A DNA stretch of 64,000 bases from Streptomyces sp. B3I8 (GTDB lineage Bacteria > Actinomycetota > Actinomycetes > Streptomycetales > Streptomycetaceae): contig NZ_JAUSYN010000002.1 in NCBI RefSeq assembly GCF_030816915.1, positions 2,369,501 through 2,433,500 on the forward strand, given 5' to 3'. This document shows, piece by piece, positions 19,593-28,737 of this stretch; the stretch's first letter is position 1; each line of letters opens with the position of its first letter. Both the position numbers and the translations under genes were made by a program. The notes under the pieces are model-generated. The model was not told the origin of the DNA. It ran no database searches and saw only the letters and a list, made by a program, of their open reading frames with translations.

Positions 19593-20660
19593 ATGACCAC
19601 CGACCCCACGCTCGCCGACCTGGCGGACCGCGCCCGCGCGGACCGCTCGCGGCCCGCCTTCGGCCACGACGCGCTGATCGCCTGCGACCGTCTGGTGCGG
19701 GTCTTCTCCGCCGACGGCGTCGAGGTGCAAGCCCTGCAGGGGCTCGATCTCCTTGTGCGGGAGGGCGAGTTGATGGCACTGGTCGGCGCCTCCGGCAGCG
19801 GCAAGTCCACCCTGATGAACATCCTCGCCGGGCTCGACACCCCCACCGCCGGCGCGGCCCGCGTGGCCGGTCAGGACCTGCTGACCATGACCGCCGGGGA
19901 CCGGCTGCGCTACCGCCGGGAAACCGTCGGCTTCGTCTGGCAGCAGACCTCCCGCAATCTGCTCTCCTATCTCACGGCCGCACAGAACGTGGCGCTCCCG
20001 CTGCGGCTGGCGGGCCGCCCGGTCGGCGTCCGCGGTCCTGGGGCACGCCGTCGCGCCCGCACGGATCGCGCGCTGGAACTGCTTGACCTGCTCGGCGTCG
20101 CCGACTGCCGGGACCGCCGTCCGCACCAGATGTCCGGCGGCCAGCAGCAGCGGGTCGCGATCGCGGTCGCCCTGGTCAACGCACCCGCCGTGCTCCTCGC
20201 CGACGAGCCCACCGGTGAACTCGACTCCGGCACCGCCGAGCAGATCTTCGCCGCGTTCCGCACCGCCAACGAGTCCCTCGGCACCACCGTCGTCATCGTC
20301 ACCCACGACCAGGCGGTGGCGAGCGAGGTCCGACGCACGGTCGCCATCCGCGACGGCCGCACGTCGACCGAGGTGCTGCGCCGCACGGAGGTGGACGCGG
20401 CCACCGGGCGGGAGGCGGTGGTGGCCCGCGAGTACGCGATGCTGGACCGGGCCGGCCGGCTCCAACTGCCCGCCGACTACACACGGGCCCTCGACATGCG
20501 CGACCGGGTCGCCCTGGAACTGGAACCCGACCACATCGCCGTCCGGCCGGACGACACGCACCGGAACCCGGACCCGCATCCCGATCCGGACCCGCATCCC
20601 GATCCGAAACCGGACTCGGCCACCAGGCCCGAACACGACCGCAGCCGCGACCGCGGCTGA
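19593..20660 (+). CDS. ABC transporter ATP-binding protein (MacB/LolD type)
   Basis: This 355-residue ATPase has Walker A GASGSGKST (residues 65-73), the Q-loop near VWQQTSRN, signature MSGGQQQRVAIA, Walker B VLLADEPTGELD and the H-loop VIVTHD, as in LolD/MacB ATPases. After the ATPase core, about 90 residues form an added domain (REYAMLDRAGRLQLP resembles a short beta module). They end in an Asp/Pro/His repeat (NPDPHPDPDPHPDPKPD) encoded by a near-perfect 18-base direct repeat at 20568-20610. It follows the permease genes by 22 bases and energises them. Confidence 0.92.
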   Translation: MTTDPTLADLADRARADRSRPAFGHDALIACDRLVRVFSADGVEVQALQGLDLLVREGELMALVGASGSGKSTLMNILAGLDTPTAGAARVAGQDLLTMTAGDRLRYRRETVGFVWQQTSRNLLSYLTAAQNVALPLRLAGRPVGVRGPGARRRARTDRALELLDLLGVADCRDRRPHQMSGGQQQRVAIAVALVNAPAVLLADEPTGELDSGTAEQIFAAFRTANESLGTTVVIVTHDQAVASEVRRTVAIRDGRTSTEVLRRTEVDAATGREAVVAREYAMLDRAGRLQLPADYTRALDMRDRVALELEPDHIAVRPDDTHRNPDPHPDPDPHPDPKPDSATRPEHDRSRDRG

Positions 20661-20706
20661 GCAGCCACTGCCAGGGGACCGTTTCAGGCCGCCCCGGGTA
20701 CCCGGC

Positions 20707-21402
20707 TCAGCGCACGCTGACGCCCAGTCCACCCACGCCGATGCCCGTGCGGCGCACCGCGACCGAGCCGTAGGGGGTACGCAGCCGGAGCCAGGAACCC
20801 GAGGAGAACAGTTCCGGCCGGGCCGCCTCGGCCCGCACATCTCCGACCGCCCGCAGGAAGCCGAGGGTCTGCGCCGCGTGCACCGCCCGAACGGGCAGCG
20901 CCGTGCCGGCGACGGTGCGGGACCAGATCTCCCGCCCGATCCCGTCCAGTTCGGCCCGGGTCCGCCGCTCCTCGGGCAGCGCGTCCGTACGGGAGCGGAA
21001 CTCGGCGACCGCCTCGCCCACCGTCGCCCGCAGCGCGTCCGGTGCCGGCAGCCCCGGCTCGGGCCGCCAGCCGCCGCGCGGCGGGAGCACCCCGGCCCAC
21101 GGCGGGCCGGTGACCGCGGCCGGAACGGTGGCCGTGGCCGCCGCCTCGTCCACGGACTCCAGCAGGTCACCGGCCGAGACGGTCACGTCGAGCCCGGCCT
21201 CGAGACCGTGCTCGTACGGTTTGGCGAGCCGCGCCGCGCGCACGGCCAGCACCTCGAAGGAGGGCGGCCGGCCGAACACGGCGAGCGCCGTCCCGGCCGC
21301 CTGGAGCCGCACCGCCGCCGCGCGGTCGTAGTGCAGCAGCCGGGAGAGGAAGCCGGCCAGGTCGGCCGCCTCCCCCTCGTCCGCGAGGTGCAGCACGCTC
21401 AT
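20707..21402 (-). CDS. Conserved hypothetical protein, 231 residues
   Basis: I do not recognise a family. The ATG at 21402 (MSVLHLADEGEAADLAGFLSR) overlaps the stop of the thioesterase gene (ATGA), so it is the third gene of the ettA-thioesterase operon. The protein is soluble, without signal peptide or membrane segment, Ala/Arg-rich, and ends with a glycine-rich strand region (RRTGIGVGGLGVSVR). No catalytic motif is visible. Longer open frames upstream in this frame are shadows of the thioesterase gene. Confidence 0.75.
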   Translation of the reverse strand: MSVLHLADEGEAADLAGFLSRLLHYDRAAAVRLQAAGTALAVFGRPPSFEVLAVRAARLAKPYEHGLEAGLDVTVSAGDLLESVDEAAATATVPAAVTGPPWAGVLPPRGGWRPEPGLPAPDALRATVGEAVAEFRSRTDALPEERRTRAELDGIGREIWSRTVAGTALPVRAVHAAQTLGFLRAVGDVRAEAARPELFSSGSWLRLRTPYGSVAVRRTGIGVGGLGVSVR

Positions 21403-21845
21403 GCGGCGACGGCCTCGCCCTCGTCCTGCGCTGCGCCCGTGGCCTCGTCCGCCGCGCCGTCGTCCCGGTAACCGTCGAGGAACTCGCGCTCCTCGGCGGT
21501 TATCCGGCGCGGCCGCTGCGCCTCGAAGTCGAACGGCACGATCACCGTCGACGCGCGGACGTAGACCTGGCCGGGGTCCTTCACCTCGTAGGCGAGGGTG
21601 AAGGACGCCGCCCTGACCTCCGTGACCCACATCTCGATGTCCACGGGCGCGTGCCGGTGGACGAGCTGTCGCTTGTAGTCGATCTCATGGCGTGCCACCA
21701 CGGACCCCTGCCGGAAGTCCATGTCCGGACGGAACAGGAAGTCGATACGGGCCTCCTCCAGGTAGCGGAGGAACACCACGTTGTTGACGTGGCCGTACGC
21801 GTCCATGTCCGCCCAGCGCAGTGGGCAGCGGTAGAGGTGCCGCAA
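21399..21845 (-). CDS. Acyl-CoA thioesterase, hotdog fold (YbgC/4HBT type)
   Basis: This 148-residue protein has the 4HBT signature: RWADMDAYGHVNNVVFLRYL with the catalytic Asp, then EEARIDFLF and the central strands VARHEIDYKRQLVHRHAPV and TLAYEV. It should hydrolyse an acyl-CoA thioester in the cytoplasm. The tail after residue 120 is acidic and Ala-rich. It starts six bases after the end of ettA on the same strand and overlaps the next gene, so all three are likely co-transcribed. Confidence 0.9.
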   Translation of the reverse strand: MRHLYRCPLRWADMDAYGHVNNVVFLRYLEEARIDFLFRPDMDFRQGSVVARHEIDYKRQLVHRHAPVDIEMWVTEVRAASFTLAYEVKDPGQVYVRASTVIVPFDFEAQRPRRITAEEREFLDGYRDDGAADEATGAAQDEGEAVAA

Positions 21846-21851
21846 GATCGA

Positions 21852-23516
21852 TCAGCCCCGGGTCAGCTTCTTGTAGGTGGCGCGGTGCGGGCGCGCGGCG
21901 TCGGCGCCCAGGCGCTCGATCTTGTTCTTCTCGTACGACTCGAAGTTGCCCTCGAACCAGAACCACTTGGACTCGCCCTCGTAGGCGAGGATGTGCGTGG
22001 CCACGCGGTCGAGGAACCACCGGTCGTGGGAGACGACCACGGCGCAGCCGGGGAACTCCAGCAGCGCGTTCTCCAGGCTGGAGAGCGTCTCGACGTCGAG
22101 GTCGTTGGTCGGCTCGTCGAGGAGCAGCAGGTTGCCGCCCTGCTTGAGGGTGAGCGCGAGGTTGAGGCGGTTGCGCTCACCGCCGGAGAGCACGCCGGCC
22201 GGCTTCTGCTGGTCCGGTCCCTTGAACCCGAAGGCGGAGACGTACGCCCGGGAGGGCATCTCCACCTGTCCGACGTTGATGTAGTCCAGCTCGTCGGAGA
22301 CGACGGCCCACAGGGTCTTCTTGGGGTCGATGTTCTCGCGGCTCTGGTCGACGTAGGAGATCTTGACCGTCTCGCCGACCTTAATGGAACCGGCGTCCGG
22401 CTCCTCCAGGCCCTGGATCATCTTGAACAGCGTGGTCTTGCCGGCGCCGTTCGGGCCGATGACGCCGACGATGCCGTTGCGCGGCAGGGTGAAGCTGAGG
22501 TCCTCGATGAGGACCTTCTCGCCGAAGGCCTTGTTGAGCTTGTCGACCTCGACGACCACGCTGCCCAGGCGCGGCCCCGGCGGGATCTGGATCTCCTCAA
22601 AGTCCAGCTTCCGCATCTTGTCGGCCTCGGCGGCCATCTCCTCGTAACGGGCGAGGCGGGCCTTGGACTTGGCCTGGCGTCCCTTGGCGTTGGAGCGGAC
22701 CCACTCCAGCTCGTCCTTGAGGCGCTTCTGCCGCTTGGCGTCCTTCTGGCCCTCGACCTTGAGGCGGGAGGCCTTGGTCTCCAGGTACTTGGAGTAGTTG
22801 CCCTCGTAGCCGTGCAGCCGGCCGCGGTCGACCTCGCAGATCCACCCGGCGACGTTGTCCAGGAAGTACCGGTCGTGGGTGACGGCCACGACGGTGCCCT
22901 CGTACTTGGCGAGGTGCTGCTCCAGCCAGTTCACCGACTCGGCGTCGAGATGGTTGGTGGGCTCGTCGAGGAGCAGCAGGTCGGGGGCCTCCAGCAGCAG
23001 CTTGCACAGCGCCACGCGGCGCTTCTCGCCACCGGAGAGGTTGACCACGGGCCAGTCGCCGGGCGGGCAGCCCAGCGCGTCCATGGCCTGCTCGAGCTGG
23101 GCGTCGAGGTCCCAGGCATTGGCGTGGTCGAGCTGCTCCTGCAGCTTGCCCATCTCGTCCATGAGCTCGTCGGTGTACTCGGTCGCCATCTGCTCGGCGA
23201 TCTCGTTGAACCGGTCGAGCTTGCCCTTGATCTCGGCGACGCCCTCCTGGACGTTCTCCAGGACCGTCTTCTCCTCGTTCAGCGGGGGCTCCTGCAGCAG
23301 GATGCCCACGGTGTAACCGGGAGAGAGGTAGGCGTCACCGTTCGACGGCTGCTCGAGGCCCGCCATGATCTTGAGGACGGTGGACTTACCGGCGCCGTTC
23401 GGGCCGACGACGCCGATCTTCGCCCCCGGCAGGAAGTTCAGGGTGACGTCGTCGAGGATCACCTTGTCGCCGTGCGCTTTGCGCGCCTTGCGCATGGTGT
23501 AAATGAACTCAGCCAA
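21852..23516 (-). CDS. ettA: Energy-dependent translational throttle protein EttA (ABC-F)
   Basis: This 554-residue ABC-F protein matches the usual EttA length. It has two ATPase halves, each with a GPNGAGKS/T Walker A, an LSGGE signature and LLLDEPTNHLD or LLLDEPTNDLD. An arm insertion (about 95-130) and the charged linker between the domains (KASRLKVEGQKDAKRQKRLK) are also typical. EttA binds the ribosomal E site and gates early elongation according to ATP/ADP level. The start is a TTG at 23516 (MAEFIYTMRKARKAHGDK), chosen because family members begin there. The leader is poor in SD sequence, which with TTG may mean low initiation. Confidence 0.93.
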   Translation of the reverse strand: MAEFIYTMRKARKAHGDKVILDDVTLNFLPGAKIGVVGPNGAGKSTVLKIMAGLEQPSNGDAYLSPGYTVGILLQEPPLNEEKTVLENVQEGVAEIKGKLDRFNEIAEQMATEYTDELMDEMGKLQEQLDHANAWDLDAQLEQAMDALGCPPGDWPVVNLSGGEKRRVALCKLLLEAPDLLLLDEPTNHLDAESVNWLEQHLAKYEGTVVAVTHDRYFLDNVAGWICEVDRGRLHGYEGNYSKYLETKASRLKVEGQKDAKRQKRLKDELEWVRSNAKGRQAKSKARLARYEEMAAEADKMRKLDFEEIQIPPGPRLGSVVVEVDKLNKAFGEKVLIEDLSFTLPRNGIVGVIGPNGAGKTTLFKMIQGLEEPDAGSIKVGETVKISYVDQSRENIDPKKTLWAVVSDELDYINVGQVEMPSRAYVSAFGFKGPDQQKPAGVLSGGERNRLNLALTLKQGGNLLLLDEPTNDLDVETLSSLENALLEFPGCAVVVSHDRWFLDRVATHILAYEGESKWFWFEGNFESYEKNKIERLGADAARPHRATYKKLTRG

Positions 23517-23702
23517 GAGAAACCGTCCGGCAGCTTGAAATCTGGGAGTGGGCAGACACACCCATCTTGCCGCACCGCCGCCCCAGGGAGAAAACCCGAG
23601 GGGCGGGTGGGCTCTGACCTGGCCCTTCGACGGCCGCTCCCGGGGCGGCCCCCGGGGGGAGGCGGGCCTGAGCGCACTGTGGAGTTGCCAAGGTGCTGCC
23701 GG

Positions 23703-25181
23703 TCAGTGCCGGGTGGTGGGGTTCTTCCTGCGACCGAGGAGCAGCAGGACCGCGCCGCCGATCACGACCAGGCCGATCGCCACTCCGGCGATCAGCGGAG
23801 TCGCGTTCGAGCCACCGGTCTCGGCGAGGTTGGTGACGTCGGTGGTGCCGCCGACCGTCACCGGGCTCGGTTCGCTCAGTGTCTGCACCGACTCACCGCC
23901 CACGTCGGTGCTCTCGGCCGTCTCGGTCGCGCAGTCGAGGACGCCCTCGAAGCGGCTGTCGGCCCCGTGCGACCCCTTGACGGTGAAGTCGTACGCCTGG
24001 TCCTCCTGCAACGGGATCGTGACCGTCTTCCTGGCACCGGCCTCGACGCTGTGCTCGGAGCCCATCAGGGAGAAGACGAAGGGCTTGTCGCCCTGGTTCG
24101 CGGCGGTGATGTCGAGCCCGCCCCCGGCGCAGTTCTTCCGGGCCGACAGCGCGGGTATCGCCCCTTGCTCCGCCCAGTCGGCCGTCGCCGTCGCGGACAC
24201 CGTCGACTCGCTGGAGCCGGCCAGGATCTGTGTCTGACTGCGGCTGTCGGAGACGAAGGCCCGGCCGACCGGCACGCTGGTGGACGCCTGGACGGTCAGC
24301 GAGGCCGACCCGGCCGCCGTGTCCTCGGGCACGTCGAAGTAGATCCGGCTGCCGTCGGCGGCCGAGGTGATCGGCTTCCCGTGGGTGTCGACCACCGTCA
24401 CCCCGTTCGCGGTGGCGGCGGCCGGCGGTGCCACGGTGACGCTGTCGGCGGTGGTGTGCACGGTGACCGGTCCGAGCCGTTCGCCCGGGTGCCCGGAGAC
24501 GGCGGGCGGGTCCAGGCGCAGCGAGGCCTGCGGCTCGACGGCCGAGCGGGCGGTGCGCTCGAGGTAGTCCGCGAGCCGCTCCGCCCGCGGGTTCAGCGCC
24601 TCGACGTCGGCGCCGTCCGAGTACCGCCAGATGGCCACCTGGGTGCCGGCCGCGGCGTCCTGCTCGGTGAGGCCCGTGGCCCCTGCCTTGGCGGCAAGCG
24701 CGGCGAGGTCGTTGACCTGGGGGTAGGAGTTGCGCAGGATCCAGTGGATGCGGCCGGCGGCCTTGTTGGCGCCGAGCGAGGTGCCGCTCCAGGGGGTCTC
24801 CTGGTACCGGGCGCCCTTCTGTGTGGGGTTGTCGATGTCGACGCAGTACGTCTGCAGTGTGCCGCCGCCCTCGACGGTCATCTCGAACAGCCCCGCGGAC
24901 ACCTGCCGGTCCCCGTCCGCGCCGTGGATGACCGCGTCCCCGTACGTCTTGAGGCCGCCGATGGTCGCCGTGGCGCCGCCCTCGGTCCGGGTGCTCTCCT
25001 CGGCGACGGCGGAGGTCGCGCCGGCCAGCGCTCCGGCGGCCACCAGTCCGGACACCAGGGTCACGGCGGCGAGACGCGCGGGCCTCCGCGGCAGTACCGC
25101 CCGCACGGCTCGCCGGCCGCGGGCGGACAGCGTGCCGGTCCATGCGGACAGCCCCGACAGGGCGGACAACGCGGGCTTCAC
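23703..25181 (-). CDS. Thioester-domain surface protein with LAETG sorting signal
   Basis: This 492-residue secreted protein has a long signal peptide (basic start, hydrophobic 38-58, ending SAVA at 60). A thioester domain follows, with Cys113 in TYCVDI and Gln181 in TQVAIWRY. In Gram-positive adhesins this Cys-Gln pair forms an internal thioester that bonds covalently to host or surface amines. Beta-rich domains follow, then LAETG (451-455), a membrane helix and RRK. LAxTG is the motif of class E sortases in Streptomyces, so the protein is likely wall-anchored. I chose GTG 25181, spaced well from AAGGGGG. A TTG six bases upstream is an alternative. No sortase gene is in the window. Confidence 0.88.
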   Translation of the reverse strand: MKPALSALSGLSAWTGTLSARGRRAVRAVLPRRPARLAAVTLVSGLVAAGALAGATSAVAEESTRTEGGATATIGGLKTYGDAVIHGADGDRQVSAGLFEMTVEGGGTLQTYCVDIDNPTQKGARYQETPWSGTSLGANKAAGRIHWILRNSYPQVNDLAALAAKAGATGLTEQDAAAGTQVAIWRYSDGADVEALNPRAERLADYLERTARSAVEPQASLRLDPPAVSGHPGERLGPVTVHTTADSVTVAPPAAATANGVTVVDTHGKPITSAADGSRIYFDVPEDTAAGSASLTVQASTSVPVGRAFVSDSRSQTQILAGSSESTVSATATADWAEQGAIPALSARKNCAGGGLDITAANQGDKPFVFSLMGSEHSVEAGARKTVTIPLQEDQAYDFTVKGSHGADSRFEGVLDCATETAESTDVGGESVQTLSEPSPVTVGGTTDVTNLAETGGSNATPLIAGVAIGLVVIGGAVLLLLGRRKNPTTRH

Positions 25182-25469
25182 AAGCAATCCCCCTTAGAAC
25201 AGAGCCCTTTGACGTGGCGGGGAGCGGTCCCGTCGGCACACTCACGAGCCCTGTGAGTCATGCCCGGCATCCTAAGGACGCGAAGACGCCGCTTTTCCCG
25301 GTCGCCTCCTCGTGCGACTGATCCGACTCGGAATCGTTATCCCGTCCACAGGTTGTGCATGAGCTGCGCTTTTCGGGGACTTGTCGACACTTGTCGAGGA
25401 GGCCGAGCCTGCCGGGGAGGCCGTGTGCGTCGGTGAGGGGGGCCGAGAACTCGCCCGCCCGTGCCTGCC

Positions 25470-25967
25470 TCATGTCGCCCCGGCCGCGACCGGCTGGGGT
25501 CGGGTCCGCCGTCCGGGATGCGTGGCCGGTTCGCCGGGCGGTTCCGCCTCCCAGACGGGCTCCGGCTGCGCGTCCTCGGGCCGGGCCGCCGTGCTCTGCG
25601 GTGTCTCGGGCCTCGTGGCCCGCCGGAAGGCCGACGTGCCCCGCGCCAGATCATGGCCGATCGCGGAGGCGTCCAGGTCCGCCGAGGCCCAGTTCTGCCC
25701 GTCGCGCTGCTCGGTGCGCACCTTCAGCCGGCCCTGCACGAGCACCGGATCACCCACTGCCAGGGACGCGCCGACGTGAGTGGCCAGTGCCCGACGGGCC
25801 CACACCGTGAAGAAGTTGGTGTGCCCGTCCGCCCACGCGCTTTTCTCGCGGTCCCAGTACCGCGCCGTCACCGCCAGTCGGAAGCGCGCCGACGGGCCGG
25901 TCGCGGACTCGCGGAACACCGGTTGCGTCGCGACATTGCCGACCACGCACACAGTCGTCTCGTTCAT
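25470..25967 (-). CDS. ssbB: Single-stranded DNA-binding protein, SsbB type
   Basis: This 165-residue protein has an OB-fold (residues 1-110): MNETTVCVVGNVATQPVFRE, ARFRLAVTARYWDREK, TNFFTVWARRALA, GDPVLVQGRLKVR. The C-terminal tail is Pro/Glu-rich and ends in PVAAGAT, lacking the acidic DDDxPF tip that recruits partners. This marks it as the second, SsbB-type paralogue, known in Streptomyces to act in chromosome segregation during sporulation. The ATG at 25967 follows GGGAGGGG. It lies next to the dynamin genes, which also act in sporulation septation. Confidence 0.88.
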   Translation of the reverse strand: MNETTVCVVGNVATQPVFRESATGPSARFRLAVTARYWDREKSAWADGHTNFFTVWARRALATHVGASLAVGDPVLVQGRLKVRTEQRDGQNWASADLDASAIGHDLARGTSAFRRATRPETPQSTAARPEDAQPEPVWEAEPPGEPATHPGRRTRPQPVAAGAT

Positions 25968-26256
25968 GTCGTACCCCTCCCTCACCGCCTCCCGGCCGGT
26001 GAGGACCGGCGGGACGGCGGACCCACGCACGGGTACCTCCCGCACGGTGGCGTCTGCCGCGGCGACCCGCTTCCGTCGCGAGCGCCGCGGGAATCAGACT
26101 GCCTCCACCGGCCCGATCCCGCTGAGGGCTGTGGACGACCGCCCGGCTGTGGATATCTCCGCCACCCGAACGAGTGCGTCCGCCACCCGCCGGTTGCCTG
26201 CCGCCGACTCGTCCGGCCCCTGTTCACCATGCACGGCACAGCACAGCACGGCCACG

Positions 26257-28737
26257 TCACCGGTACCCGTTCATCTCCCTCGGCCTCCGGCCCCCGGCCC
26301 CCGCCGCGCCCGCGGCCTCGGCCCCCACCCCAGCCCCGGCCACCACTCCCGTGACCCTCGCGTACTGCTCCCGCACCTCCCGGTACCGCAGCAGTTCGGA
26401 CGCCACCGGGTCCAGCACCCGGGCGCGTCCGCACCCGGCAGCCGCCTCCCGCAGCCTGCGTTCAGCCTCCAGCCCGTACCGCCGCGCCGGCCCCCGCGCG
26501 GCCATCCGGCAGCTCCACTCCACCACCGGTCCGCCGACGATCCCCAACGCCATCAACAGCACCGGCACACCCAGGTTCGGCGACATGAATCCGATGATCT
26601 GACCGATCAGCCACAACCCACCGATCACCTGCAGCAGGGTCATCGAGGCCTGCGCCAGCACCGCCGCCGGCCACCAGCCCGGCCGCGGTGGCCGTCCGGG
26701 CGGCGCACCGGCGCGCACGGCCAGCGCGTCCAGCGCCTCCGGGAGACCGCTCGCGCCGCGCACGGCGGCTTCGCGCACCGCCTGTGCCCACGCCGAGGGC
26801 AGCCCCGCCGCCGCGCGGTCCGCCACCGTCCGCACCGCCTGCTCGACGCGCTGTCGCGCCGTCGCCTCCTCGTCCGCGGGGGCACGCAGCGGAAGCCGTC
26901 CCGTCGGGGGCTCGCGCCGGTCCCGGCACCAGCGCCACAGCCGCAACCAGGGTGTTCCGCACGCCCGGTTGGCGTTGCGCAGCCAGGCGCGTTCGGCCGC
27001 CTCGCCCGCCGCGGTGGCGCCGACCGCGTCCGCGAGCCGCGCGGCGAACTCGTCACGCGCGTTCTCGCTGAGCCCCGCGCGCAGCCCCGTGGTGTACACC
27101 GGCCGCAGCCGAGCGGCGGCCGCGTCCACGTCCGCCGAGACCCGGCGCCCGGGGGCGCCCCGTTCGCTCACGAACTGCCCGAGCGCCTCGCGCAGTTCCC
27201 CGATGCCGTCACCGGTGAGCGCCGACACCGGAAGCACGGTGGCGCCCGGCTCGCCGTACTCGCCGAGGGCGACACCGTCCTCGTCGAGCAGTCGCCGCAA
27301 GTCGTCGAGCACCTGTTCGGCGGCTTCGCCGGGGAGCCGGTCCACCTGGTTGAGGACGACGAACATGACCTCCGCATGGCCCGCCATGGGCCGCAGATAG
27401 CGCTCGTGCAGGACGGCGTCGGCGTACTTCTCCGGATCGACGACCCAGATGACGGCGTCGACGAGCGCCAGGACGCGGTCGACCTGCTCGCGGTGGGCCA
27501 CGGCCGCCGAGTCGTGGTCGGGCAGGTCCACCAGGACCAGCCCGCGCAGCTGCGGGTCTCCGTCGGGTCCCTGGACGGGGCGTCTGCGCAGCCGTCCGGG
27601 GATGCCCAGCCGGTCGATGAGCGGCGCGGCGCCGTCACTCCAACTGCACGCGATGGGTGCGGCGGTGGTGGGCCGGCGCACGCCGGTCTCCGAGATCGCG
27701 ACCCCGGCGAGCGCGTTGAACAGCGCCGACTTGCCACTGCCGGTCGCGCCGGCCAGGGCGACGACCGTGTGCTGCCCGGAGAGCCTGCGGCGCGCCGCCG
27801 CTTCCTCCAGTACGCGGCTCGCCTCGGTCAGCGTGCGGCTGTCCAGTCGGGTGCGCGACAACCCGACGAGTTCGCGCAGCGCGTCGAGACGCGACCGGAG
27901 GCGACCGTCGTAGGCGAGGGGCGCGGGCCGCCGTGCGGCGCTGCTCCTGGTCTCCACTGCGGACGGCGCCTCCTGGGCGGCGTTCTTCTCGTTCACCCGC
28001 CGCGCGATCAGCCCGTCGTCCCAGACATCACCACCGTCACCGTCCTCGGGCGCGGCCGCGCGTCTGTTCCCGTCGCCGACCTCGGGCGCGGGACGGCCCT
28101 CGGGTGCCGGTACCGGTGCGAGCGCGGGAGGACGCCCCTCAGGTGCCGTACGGCCGCCCGGCCGGGCGCCCTCCGACGGCCTACGGACGTCGGGTTGGGC
28201 ACGCTGGAGGGCCATGTGGGCCCGAGGATCCCTGAAGGCTTCCGTCCCACCGGCGTTCTTGCCGACGCTCCCGCCCGCGCCGATGCTTGTGCCCTTGCCG
28301 GGCTCCCCGTCCGCGACGCTGTCCCCGCTTTTGCCTCGCTCGTCGCCCTTGCCTCGCTCCCCGCTTTTGCCTCGCTCGCCGCCCGTGCCGACCTCGTCGC
28401 CCCCGCCGCGGCCCCCCTCCGGTTGCCCTGCTTCCACCGTTGCCGCCGTAGCCGTCCTTACCGCCGATTCCGCCTTTCCTGGCGTCCCCGGCGCTCCTTC
28501 CGAGCCCTTCCCCGCGACGTGCGGCGCGACTTCCTGCCCCGCCCCACCCTCCAAGGGAGCGCCCTGCGCACCGTCCGGACCCTGCGCACTGTCCGGACCC
28601 TCCGGGCTGTTCGGACCCTCCCGGCTGTCCAGGCCCTCCCGGCCGTCCGGTTCCTCCGGTCTGTCGGCCCCCACGGGCCCCCCGGGCCGTTCTGGGGCGT
28701 GGTCCGTGCGGTCAGTGACGGCGGTCACCCCGGTCAC
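26257..28737 (-). CDS. dynB: Dynamin-like GTPase with C-terminal membrane segments (DynB-like)
   Basis: This 826-residue protein starts with about 290 residues of low complexity (repeats such as [10 protein letters not shown] and [20 protein letters not shown]). A GTPase domain follows: P-loop [14 protein letters not shown], switch-type [20 protein letters not shown] and NQVD. A helical domain comes next, then two hydrophobic segments separated by a short turn ([18 protein letters not shown] and [17 protein letters not shown]) and a Gly/Ala-rich tail. This matches the membrane-bound partner of the Streptomyces DynAB pair that stabilises FtsZ rings in sporulation septa. GTG 28737 overlaps the upstream stop (GTGA), with AAGGAGAG before it. 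I recall the A/B naming and did not verify it. Confidence 0.85.
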   Translation of the reverse strand: MTGVTAVTDRTDHAPERPGGPVGADRPEEPDGREGLDSREGPNSPEGPDSAQGPDGAQGAPLEGGAGQEVAPHVAGKGSEGAPGTPGKAESAVRTATAATVEAGQPEGGRGGGDEVGTGGERGKSGERGKGDERGKSGDSVADGEPGKGTSIGAGGSVGKNAGGTEAFRDPRAHMALQRAQPDVRRPSEGARPGGRTAPEGRPPALAPVPAPEGRPAPEVGDGNRRAAAPEDGDGGDVWDDGLIARRVNEKNAAQEAPSAVETRSSAARRPAPLAYDGRLRSRLDALRELVGLSRTRLDSRTLTEASRVLEEAAARRRLSGQHTVVALAGATGSGKSALFNALAGVAISETGVRRPTTAAPIACSWSDGAAPLIDRLGIPGRLRRRPVQGPDGDPQLRGLVLVDLPDHDSAAVAHREQVDRVLALVDAVIWVVDPEKYADAVLHERYLRPMAGHAEVMFVVLNQVDRLPGEAAEQVLDDLRRLLDEDGVALGEYGEPGATVLPVSALTGDGIGELREALGQFVSERGAPGRRVSADVDAAAARLRPVYTTGLRAGLSENARDEFAARLADAVGATAAGEAAERAWLRNANRACGTPWLRLWRWCRDRREPPTGRLPLRAPADEEATARQRVEQAVRTVADRAAAGLPSAWAQAVREAAVRGASGLPEALDALAVRAGAPPGRPPRPGWWPAAVLAQASMTLLQVIGGLWLIGQIIGFMSPNLGVPVLLMALGIVGGPVVEWSCRMAARGPARRYGLEAERRLREAAAGCGRARVLDPVASELLRYREVREQYARVTGVVAGAGVGAEAAGAAGAGGRRPREMNGYR

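Noticed and set aside
21651..25256. 1201-codon plus frame over ettA and the thioester protein
   Set aside because: Antisense to EttA with its intact ATPase motifs. The Val/Leu/Asp/His-rich translation is typical of shadow frames.
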